From positions 1 through 17,294 of the forward strand of contig VKHC01000143.1 of the NCBI GenBank assembly GCA_015143735.1: DNA of 17,294 nucleotides, given 5' to 3'. The position numbers and the translations under genes are program-made. This document shows positions 9,514 to 17,294 of this stretch, one piece after another; the first letter of the stretch is position 1; the number at the start of each line of letters is the position of its first letter. Source of the stretch: Synura sp. LO234KE (Eukaryota > Sar > Synurophyceae > Synurales > Mallomonadaceae). Below the pieces are notes generated by a model. The model ran no database searches, was not told where the DNA came from, and saw only the letters and a list, made by a program, of their open reading frames with translations.

Positions 9514-9798
9514 TAAGGTGAAGGTAACCCAGGTCTCTAGCAAACTCAATCCTAAATGATCTAAAATTTTAATTATACTGGCCTGCTATCCCTGGTGAGC
9601 TCGAATTTTCGCCGAGTCAATTTTGCACACAAAAATGGTTAGATGATTCAAAAATTCAACCCCAAATCTAATTTTTTTGCAAAATTGGTGCGGAAAAACC
9701 ACCCCAACCTTTCAATTTCTATTCTGTAGTCGTCATTCTAAGGCTAACAGCGGCTTCGATCCTTTCTTCAAATCTGGAGCGAATCAGAAAACTTTCTT

Positions 9799-9891
9799 TT
9801 CGAGAAAGGGAAATCACGATTAGCAAAGAAACAATCTCCAAACTATCCCAGATAGCAACCGTCACGGTGAAAGAAACCTACGCGTATTTTG
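9799..9891 (+). repeat. 93-bp direct repeat, second copy
   Basis: This is the partner of 9421-9513. The 285 bases between the two copies have no evident gene and contain several A- and T-rich runs. The pair could be an old tandem duplication of a 378-bp unit or short terminal repeats of an unrecognised element. Confidence 0.75.
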
Positions 9892-10772
9892 CAGAGTTGG
9901 ATGCTTTGGAGCAGGCGAGCACGATTGTCAGCTTAATTCTGACGACGATGACAGAGAATTAGATTCTGGATCGGACCATGGGTTTGTTGATAAAAAACTT
10001 TGGATTGCCACTAAAACCTTCTACAGCTCCGAGGAAGTAGAATTCTGTCAGCATCAGCAAATACCTGTGAACGCGCACAGTCGAGTCTAGTATATGCACT
10101 GTTCTACACATTCCTCACTTCAACGAGAGGTTAAAATTGCCGACATTTTGCATCAGTTAGCAGATGTCCGCATCCCTTGACTCGCGGCTGGTTGGGATAC
10201 TAACTGCTGACGGATTGTGATTTCATCGAGAGTTTAGGTCTATTACCTTGGGATACTATGTCATTCTTCGCTTCTGGTGACCGCTCCTGGAACGACACCC
10301 GACGTCAGATCCAGATGCGAAGAAACGTTTTGACCAAAGCAAGCGCTGCCGGACATCAAGGAGCCGGTGCTACAGGATTCGGCAACTGTGGCTACCCCAC
10401 CCCTCATCCCGCGGAGCTCGGTGTTAGCGAGCCGCATCATAAGGACTCTTTGATTTGCTTGGGTTCTCTCCCAAAATCCTCGTTCCTAGCCTAGATTATG
10501 GGGTTTATAACCTTCTCAACATCAAGATTTTTTATATTTTCTCCTTTCTGTGGCAGTGGTCTCGGTTTAAGTAATGTTTATTTTGCCACCTGCGTTTCAT
10601 GTTTCAAATTCCAATAGAGAATTTTCTTGCTTTTCTCAATGGCGATATTATTTTAATCCTCGTGCACACCCCCCTCCCCCGCTATTGACGGGCTTCTAGA
10701 TAGTCTCCAACGCCACCCTTCTTTGTTCATCATGCCTTCATTTGCAACACCGTTGACCGGAGGTGCACGCGT
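9892..10772. other. Gene-poor region
   Basis: A 78-codon frame (10258-10494) is present but has no recognised domain and no supporting context. Short cytosine runs occur near 10670-10680. I see nothing else that can be supported. Confidence 0.4.
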
Positions 10773-10973
10773 CCCCAGCACCTAGTTGGAGACGTCGTTG
10801 GATCCTGGTATTGGCACGACAGATGCATTCACCTGGATCTCCCAACTCGGCCACGGGGCTTGCTATTTGGTACATAGGGCAGTGGTCTTCAAGGCGACGA
10901 TGCGGGTTTCTTGCACTTTGATTTGTAATTGTTCTCTTCACCATCAAGATTTGATAAGCTATCAAGATTTTCG
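10773..10973 (+). mobile_element. Retroelement copy C, 3' region
   Basis: The shared motif lies at 10840-10885 (ggccacggggcttgctattt then ggtacatagggcag). About 88 bases further on, the tail ends in gattttcg at 10973, the same spacing as in copies A and B. The tail also contains gatttgtaatt, comparable to the ttgtaattaac of copy A. The 5' limit is approximate and no target duplication was found. Overlapping short frames on both strands (minus 10738-10965, plus 10786-10986) are chance. Confidence 0.48.
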
Positions 10974-13390
10974 TGCACTGATTTAGGGCAACTTATTCTA
11001 AGGGGTTTCGAGTAAGAATTTCACTAAAAGGTCGTGAATCATCGTAGGTTCAATATTTAAGAATTTTGGTAGCTTGTAACAAGGTCGCCATAGTCACGAC
11101 AAATCAAAGTCAGAGCAACCACTGCTGTTAATCGATATAAACGAAAAATTCCTCGAGCTTGAAGTGACTGGGATTAATATACTCAATCAACTCAATCCGG
11201 ACAGAGAGAAAACACTCCTAATATTTTCAAAATCAGGATCTTCAGGTCTGATGTCGGTGTCGGTGCTCATCATGGTAGTCAATATCACAATTTGATCTAC
11301 ATGAGCTTTTAACAGTTGGGGGGTAAAATATATTCTAAACTTTACTGACTCTACCTTCCTTATGATAATGAAGGAGAAAATTCCTTGTCGTTAAATGGGC
11401 GCGCTTTGTCAAAATGATATCTCCTAGAGCCACCATCAACTTCATAATGGTCAAGGGTGCGGTGTTCTGTCTACTTTATTCAGGCGTGAACACGAAGAAA
11501 TCGAATTGTTGTAGAAATTGGTAGTAAAACGTAGAACATAAAAAAAATCATATGTGATGCAAACGTGATGCAGCCTCTCAGGGAAGGGGGCCTTGGCTGT
11601 CAGCCTTTCTCCTCAATGGTCAAACAGCGTAAGGAGACTGTGTATTGTTGGTATTGAAATCAGCGGACTCGGCTTTCGGTGCAAAAATTATGCGCTCAAG
11701 GACATCAAATTCCCCATTACTTGACCACGTACACCCTCACCCCACAATGTATTATTCTTGGCTATAGGGTCTTCAGCCTTTGTACCCCAGCGTACGCTCA
11801 ACCCCCCCCCCTCCCCGAACAACTTTGACTCCCTTGTGGGTGGTCTCTAAGAGACAGCCCCCGATGGACCGAATCCCAGTTCGCCTATCTCCGGGATCGT
11901 CAACTTCCTTCCTACGGGGATATGGTTGCCTGAGGAGGTCATTACTGGCAGAGGTGACCGAAGAGCTGGCAGAAGTGACAGATTGACTTTTCAACGGATC
12001 TCCAGGCGGAGTTCCTTGATGAATCGATGGTGCTGCCTATCCTCCCGCGCCAGGAGAGACATCTCAACATCGGTGCAGGCATTTTCCAATTGAGTTACTG
12101 AGGTTTTTGCCATCTCCATATAAAGCATATCATATAGCATTTCAAAAACGTACTGTACCGACACTGGGCCTCAACGGGTGACCTGTCCGCTTCCTCGGAC
12201 TATCGCTTCCCTGGTCACTTCCCCCAGTTTTACCACTGCCCAATTTACCGAATAGCCTGGTTCCCAGATAATTCCGATGCTTCCCCGACTGAGCAGGCGA
12301 GAAGTGATTGCCGTTCGAAGTCCGACTTAGCGCCGTTGCAGGCATTGTGGCCTACCGTCCAATGCATTTCATGAATGAAGCGTTCATAGTGGCCTTCTGT
12401 TCAGCGCCCTCCTCCCTATTGCTGAATACCTACATGATTCGCCCAGCCCCAACCTGCGACTTACCGCCGAAACCTCTTTGCGCCGACCTCATCTAATCAC
12501 ACATCATTTAGGGCCCTCTCTCGGGCAATGCGTTCGGCATTGAGCTGACCTCCTCGTAAAGTCAGCATTGGACGAAAAGTTAACAGAACGTGCAAATGGA
12601 GAGAGAAACTTGAGACTCTTTGCTTCAAAGAAATCAAAACTTTTGCTCTTCTATATATGCGGATTGAAGTGTAAATTAAAGCACTGAAGGAGGGGTTCCT
12701 CAACGCGGACCGCGGGTCGATGGTGGGAGGATCATGATCACAACTGCGTCGTACTCCTCCTAGCTAGTGGCGGTAGCTACTAGCAACAGTGGTACCACGA
12801 TCTTATTGCTAGGTAATAATCGCACAAGCGTTAGTAATCTCGCACACACAATTCCGTGGGGGTGTGAAAGATCTTACTAGTTAGATTGTTCTGGAAAACT
12901 AATAAAATAACAAGGCATGCACTAACCACTCCTCCTCACCATGTGCCTAACAGCAAATCCCGGGATCATATGAGTGGCTCCGAGTGACTGTAAATCGAAG
13001 CGGTGCGTCCGGTACCTCGAATTTCCCAATGCCGTAGCATAAGCTAAGTATCTGATAGTAATTACAATTGACTACTCTCACCAATCATGGGCCTTCTACT
13101 TACTCGGTGCTACAAGACTCATCACATGAATCAGGGACAGGGAGTTGATTGTATATTGTGAAAGTCTCGGCAATCATAAGATATTCAAATGCACATCCTC
13201 ACGAACAAGCAAATTGTTGATTTCAAAAAATTGGTGAGGACACGGAGAAACCAGAAGCAATAGGGTGTCACGTTTGTACGCTTCTTTACTTTAGTCGTTC
13301 ATCTTTCTTTGTTTTGAAGTGAATGAAGTGACATTTCAACACATCGTCAAAGTACGAGACCACACTTAGCGCACTATTTAGTTTGCATGT
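10974..13390. other. Long gene-poor region
   Basis: No convincing gene is seen. Frames of 62-73 codons at 11773-11994 (both strands), 12142-12345 (minus), 12308-12496 (plus) and 12497-12703 (minus) overlap one another and have no recognisable domain. A ten-base cytosine run lies near 11802. The part from about 11750 to 12500 is more GC-rich than the rest and may be an unrecognised old repeat. The end of this stretch would include the 3' untranslated region and downstream flank of the glycosyltransferase gene. Confidence 0.4.
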
Positions 13391-13396
13391 TTTATT
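13391..13396 (-). terminator. Poly(A) signal AATAAA for the glycosyltransferase-like gene
   Basis: On the minus strand AATAAA lies about 64 bases beyond the TGA stop of the reading frame, a normal distance for a short 3' untranslated region. The hexamer is common in AT-rich DNA, so the assignment rests on its position. Confidence 0.45.
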
Positions 13397-13459
13397 TCCG
13401 ATGCTTTCTGCATGCGTGTCAGCATCAGTCGATGAGACTCGCGAAGTAATGGTGCCCCA

Positions 13460-14767
13460 TCAGCGCAAGCCAGACCATTGGTATGCAAACTTAGACAGTG
13501 GATCGCCCCCTCCGTCGGCGAATGCGCTGCAGTTTCGTTTTATCTTTCCAGCCTTATCGACTCCGATCATTCTGTACTCCTCCTGTGGTCTCAGAATGGA
13601 GCCCAATAAAGCGAATCCACTGCGGTCGGACACCACCTTGATATCCGTCAAAGATAAGAGGTACATATCTCTCGCGGCCTCCCGCATGGCTCGCCTATCC
13701 AGACCCCAAGCGTCCTTCGCCATCTGCGGCGGTTTGCGATCGTGCACTGTTGTAACGTTAACAGGTTCGCCCTCCGGAAGAAGTAGACGAGAACCGTAGC
13801 GCTCCTTGGCTACTCTTTGAACCTCATAATTAGAGCATATAAGTAATAATATCACCTCCCGCTTGTTTCCATCGGCGGTAGAATCGTATTTCTCCAACAA
13901 TTGGTCTATACAGTCGAAGTGGCATGTGGTCTGGATGGAGTGACGAATCTGTATTCCTATACGGATGATAGAAGGATCACTTCTCTGGTTCACCTTTAAC
14001 ATAGCCACTGTGCGCTGACAAGCAGAGGAACACACTTCTTCGCGCATTTTAAATAGGAAGTTGAACAGACAAGGAAATATCGTATGTCTAGTTAGTCCAT
14101 AACCTCGCATAATATCAGCGTACTCCAGGTTATCAAATATACCAAAAGTGTTTCCACGGGTTGAAGCAACGAAATAAAGTTGAGACTGGATACCTCCTCG
14201 AATGAAGTTCTTCATCAAAATTTTATATTGGTCAACTCCCATGACGTGAGTGTAGGTCAGTCGCACCCCAGGTTTTATATCAATTGTACCTCGGCGACAG
14301 GTCCGACCACGATGTGCATAATAATCTTTTGTTGGTAACAGACATTCAAAATATCGAGTATCTATAAACGACGCGTTCCACTGAATAAACGGAGATTCAT
14401 AGCTTACTTCGATGGAGCGCTTGGAAAGATCAAAAAAAGATTCAACACTCGTGATAAAATACGATGCATTGTTCAATAATGCCCACATAAAAGCGCTCAC
14501 ATAACCTAGCATCATATCCGCAGGACCCGCCCATACAGGTACCGAAACGACATATTTATTACCAGGCCTAGAATTAAAGGAGCTATCATGGACGTTAATA
14601 TAAGATTGTTGCCATCCACGGCCACAAAAACTTTCATAGTCGTCTGGGTAATTTGTATTCGTTGGGGTAAATTGAATTGCGCTGATTTTGGCATCGTTTA
14701 TTAGCGAGAGGTTTACTGCTAATTTGATTTTAATTACGCATTTTTTCAAAAGTTCCTTAATACACAC
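13460..14767 (-). CDS. GT37-like (XG_FTase) glycosyltransferase, putative fucosyltransferase
   Basis: This uninterrupted 435-residue frame is the only long one in the window. Its blocks follow the order of the plant xyloglucan fucosyltransferase family: a Cys-containing start (SFCGRGW, 46-52), KYVV (71-74) and YVSAFMWALL (89-98), then LTRHTIFPCLFNFLFK (225-240), the nucleotide-sugar-type motif IGIQIR (270-275), and the C-terminal AARDMYLLSLTD (364-375) with VVSDRSGFALLG (378-389). Family members are type II Golgi proteins that transfer fucose from GDP-fucose to galactose. The assignment here is by motif, and donor and acceptor are not known. Five N-glycosylation sequons (N19, N100, N131, N337, N412) fit a lumenal protein. 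No N-terminal membrane segment is visible, and the first 40 residues look unlike a signal anchor, so an upstream exon may be missing or the start may be wrong. The loop GPADMML (81-87) replaces the GLGNR-like loop of plant enzymes, so activity is uncertain. The gene stands alone between repeats. Confidence 0.72.
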   Translation of the reverse strand: MCIKELLKKCVIKIKLAVNLSLINDAKISAIQFTPTNTNYPDDYESFCGRGWQQSYINVHDSSFNSRPGNKYVVSVPVWAGPADMMLGYVSAFMWALLNNASYFITSVESFFDLSKRSIEVSYESPFIQWNASFIDTRYFECLLPTKDYYAHRGRTCRRGTIDIKPGVRLTYTHVMGVDQYKILMKNFIRGGIQSQLYFVASTRGNTFGIFDNLEYADIMRGYGLTRHTIFPCLFNFLFKMREEVCSSACQRTVAMLKVNQRSDPSIIRIGIQIRHSIQTTCHFDCIDQLLEKYDSTADGNKREVILLLICSNYEVQRVAKERYGSRLLLPEGEPVNVTTVHDRKPPQMAKDAWGLDRRAMREAARDMYLLSLTDIKVVSDRSGFALLGSILRPQEEYRMIGVDKAGKIKRNCSAFADGGGDPLSKFAYQWSGLR

Positions 14768-15240
14768 CTAATTTTATTAAAAAATATACATTCCTGATGT
14801 CCATAAGCTAAAATATGTAGAAAGTAAGAAGATTGCTTGTGTTCGTATTGACGTAACAGTTCAAATAACAAATGTTCATTTTGCAAATATTATATTTCTT
14901 TTCTCCATGTATTCTGAAGTTAGCATAGATTCAACACTATTGTACTATAAATTGTGATTTTAGCGATATTTTGTCATATATTGACAAGAAATAATCGTCA
15001 GTGATGAACCCTCTTGAGAAATCATGGTGGTTAGTATTATTGTAATATTGAAGTTCTAAGTCTTTTTTCCGGTGCTACATGGAATTAGCGTTTTCAATAT
15101 TTATTCAAGATTGCCTTTTTAATAAAATACTGGAAAAGGAATAAATAATGCTAATTAATTAATATAATTAATCAATTAATATTTTTTATTATATATCCTT
15201 TTTGTTAACGTGGTCGAAATTTTTAGATAGGTTTTGGTTT
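14768..15240. other. AT-rich upstream region of the glycosyltransferase-like gene
   Basis: This region should hold the promoter or an upstream intron or exon of the minus-strand gene. It is strongly AT-rich, with a run of ttaattaa-type palindromic strings at about 15151-15180. I cannot single out a TATA box or a start site among the many AT-rich strings. Confidence 0.4.
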
Positions 15241-15560
15241 ATGTAAAAAATGACCTCAATCACTCGCTACCGCTGCATACCATTGTTCCCCCCTGCCTGT
15301 ATTCCACTGACGCTATTACACCACTTTTGCGCCTCGCCAGTACCTTGTTGTCAACGTAACGGGCAGGTCTCTACCCCTAAGAGCCTGTGTCTCCCTAGGA
15401 CTATCCCCGGATCTCTTTCCCTCTCGATAACTATCCATACCTAACCACCGATCCCTATCGCTCCCCACCGCTCTCAATCATTCCTCACTACACTTAATCC
15501 CTCGCCACCTCAACTCGACACAGCTCCTTGTACCTCTCCACATGCCCCGGTTTCAGTGTG
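15241..15560. other. C-rich, G-poor strand-asymmetric block
   Basis: The plus strand is very rich in C and T and poor in G, most clearly at 15370-15545. Loosely repeated strings such as aatcactcgctacc, aatcattcctcactac and aatccctcgccacc suggest a degenerate short tandem repeat. A 64-codon frame (15250-15444) lies here but reflects the composition and is not supported as a gene. Confidence 0.4.
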
Positions 15561-15966
15561 CAAGAACAACAACAGTACACGTTACGGCTATATAGCAGGT
15601 GATATTTTGCCACAGCCAAGTAACATCAGAAACTTGTTTATCATAATTTAGAAGCTAACAAGAAAATAAATCTTTTCTTCAACACGTGCAATAGCAGGTT
15701 CGTCCCTATCACATGATCTAGTGCGATTTATGGGCAGGAATTTCGCCGCTGAATAGGAGGAGGACGCAAAAAGGATTTACTAATTCCATGGCTTACTAAT
15801 TCCAATGGCATTTTTGTTGATCTGATTAGATTTCGAACGAAGCATTTACTAGTTTGGTGGCTGAGGTTTGCTCACGGGAGGAGATTCAATCACCAACAAT
15901 TTAAATTCCACAGTTGACGCCTAAACACCCCATGAGTAAGACCATTTTCACCTGCCCTAAGATAAT
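15561..15966. other. Gene-free region
   Basis: I see no coding frame or RNA gene. A short imperfect direct repeat, ttactaattcc followed by a variable letter and atggc, occurs twice near 15777-15810. Confidence 0.4.
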
Positions 15967-16814
15967 ACTCCATATTTAGTGTGATTAAAAACACAAAAAT
16001 CCATGGAAGAAACCCAGATGAAAACAAATCTGGTCCACGGTCTTAATCTGGCACTATGATGGTGTTTGTGGTCCACCTTAATACAATCATATATTCACGG
16101 AAAAGCTTAAGATATAAAATATTTATGGAAACTGAAATTAGGCAAATTTAAAAGCATAGGTGGTGCAAATTCAGAAAATCAGTTTATCAAATGTATCAAA
16201 ATACAAACAATCGTCACCATATATTTTTTCATCCGGCAATCTCTGAAATTAGTTGTGCATATTGCTTTTCTAATTACTTTTATATCCTCGTCTCATCCTC
16301 TAAAACATGGTTAGTAATATGGTGATTATCTGAAAATATATCGGAGTTCAAACTGTTTATGCTTCCCCTCATTTGTGTTAGGAGATTAATACATCGCGGT
16401 AAAAATTACTCATATGAAGTTCGCCAAACCAGAATATGTATTAGTAATGAGAGGAGGTTTAGGTGGGAGAATAACATAATTTTAAGATTCATCATCATTA
16501 TCACCAACAAACTCCTGTTTCCAGTTCGACGTATTAATTTTTTTGCAATTTGAACCCTCACTTAAAACGTGCAATCTTTCGTTGCCAAAAGCGATTAAGT
16601 CGAAAAACAATAATAATGCACTGCAGGTGGCCACTACAGTAAAAATATCTGTCAGGAGGCTAACTAAAGATATTTTCGTCTTTTGTATTTTCGTTGTCCA
16701 GATATATCATCTTGCAACTAAATAATGTTAACTCAGATCGAGCTACCACGAAAATGGAAATTATAATTTTTAGCTCAAATGGATTATCTGCATATGGATT
16801 TTGGTGCACCGATG
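15967..16814. mobile_element. Second, shorter copy of the TIR transposon
   Basis: The left arm (15967-16110, including gaagaaacccaga and a cccaga/tctgg hairpin) aligns with about 2550-2735. The right arm (16561-16814, from cttaaaacgtgc to ttttggtgcaccgatg) aligns with 4441-4681. The right TIR is intact at 16798-16814 but is followed by TG instead of TA. The left TIR is not recognisable, so the 5' end is lost or decayed. The copy is about 0.85 kb because it lacks the nested retroelement and other interior sequence. The short frames at 16359-16553 and 16543-16725 lie inside it and are not genes. Confidence 0.55.
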
Positions 16815-17099
16815 TGTCGTGCTTGGCACTGCTGCGCGCAGGCGGTGGTGTCTGTTCTAATTCCTGGTCCAGGTTGAGCCTCTGGTGGGCTCGGGTTGGT
16901 TCTTCACGTGCCCTCTATCTCCTTGTAGCGAACAATAGTATACCAATCTATTTGCTGGGGAGGCGCAGGAAGAAATATTTCGCGGTGGTCCCTTTTGGGG
17001 GGCAGTAGTTTGTCGATATGCCTCGGTGCGGGGTGCCCTTTCTCCGTTACCTTAGCACTAAATACTACTTTTAGAATCGAACTCTTTAAAAGATCCGAG
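16815..17099. other. Unassigned region between transposon and minisatellite
   Basis: The segment is more GC-rich than the transposon to its left. A 104-codon frame (16694-17008) begins inside the transposon and runs through here, but it has no recognised domain and crosses the transposon end, so I do not call it a gene. Confidence 0.4.
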
Positions 17100-17294
17100 A
17101 AAAGAGGATGATCTCACCCCCGAAATTATGGAGTACCGCCGTAAAAGAGGATGATCTCACCCCCGAAATTATAAAGTACCGCCGTAAAAGAGGATGATCT
17201 CACCCCCGAAATTATGGAGTACCGCCGTAAAAGAGGATGATCTCACCCCCGAAATTATGGAGTACCGCCGTAAAAGAGGATGATCTCACCCCCG
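17100..17294. repeat. 43-bp minisatellite running off the right edge
   Basis: Four full units and 23 bases of a fifth start at 17100, 17143, 17186, 17229 and 17272. Each unit begins aaaagaggatgatctcaccc and ends accgccgt. The units are identical except that the second has ataaagt where the others have atggagt. The near-identity shows recent expansion or ongoing homogenisation. There are no spacers, so it is not a CRISPR array. The true length is unknown because the array continues past the window. Confidence 0.9.

Noticed and set aside
10258-10494. 78-codon frame
   Set aside because: No domain, no homologue recognised and no frame continuation into the flanks.
11773-11994. Overlapping frames on both strands
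   Set aside because: Open frames on opposite strands over the same GC-rich bases, including a cytosine run, are best explained by composition.
13383-13799. 138-codon plus-strand frame
   Set aside because: It is the antisense shadow of the glycosyltransferase-like gene on the minus strand.
17100-17294. CRISPR array
   Set aside because: The 43-bp units are directly adjacent with no variable spacers, so this is a minisatellite.

Overview
The window looks like nuclear DNA of a eukaryote, most likely an invertebrate animal. It is AT-rich, has almost no continuous coding sequence, lacks bacterial-style gene packing or ribosome binding sites, and is full of old, nested transposon remnants. Nothing in it fixes the taxon; the animal assignment is inference.

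Only one intact gene is convincing: an intronless 435-residue reading frame on the minus strand (13460-14767), with a poly(A) signal just past its stop. Its motif order matches the GT37-type (xyloglucan fucosyltransferase-like, XG_FTase) glycosyltransferases. Such genes are known mainly from plants and algae, so if the host is an animal this is a candidate for horizontal transfer or a poorly described lineage. The frame begins at the catalytic domain and shows no membrane anchor.

The left end (about 2-1975) holds the tail of one open frame and then about 1.6 kb of decayed coding sequence broken by frameshifts and stops. Its size and its acidic C-terminal part would fit an endogenised nucleoprotein of a negative-strand RNA virus, but I cannot confirm that.

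From 2521 to 4683 lies a DNA transposon with 17-bp terminal inverted repeats and apparent TA target duplications. It carries a nested 575-bp retroelement flanked by a 14-bp target duplication, and a compact GC-rich palindrome. A shorter copy of the same transposon lies at about 15967-16814. The nested retroelement belongs to a family whose 3' region recurs at 4943-5028 (minus strand, A-tailed, 15-bp target duplication), 9197-9424 and 10773-10973, with a fainter trace at 4861-4891. The copies share a roughly 45-nt motif, and most end in gattttc.

The rest is gene-poor. It includes a 1.4-kb stretch with a recurrent ATAAACCGG-like motif (6411-7817), a 93-bp direct duplication (9421-9513 and 9799-9891), a C-rich strand-asymmetric block (15241-15560) and a young 43-bp minisatellite running off the right edge (17100-17294). 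The genes do not form a pathway; the window is best read as one lone glycosyltransferase gene in a transposon-rich landscape.
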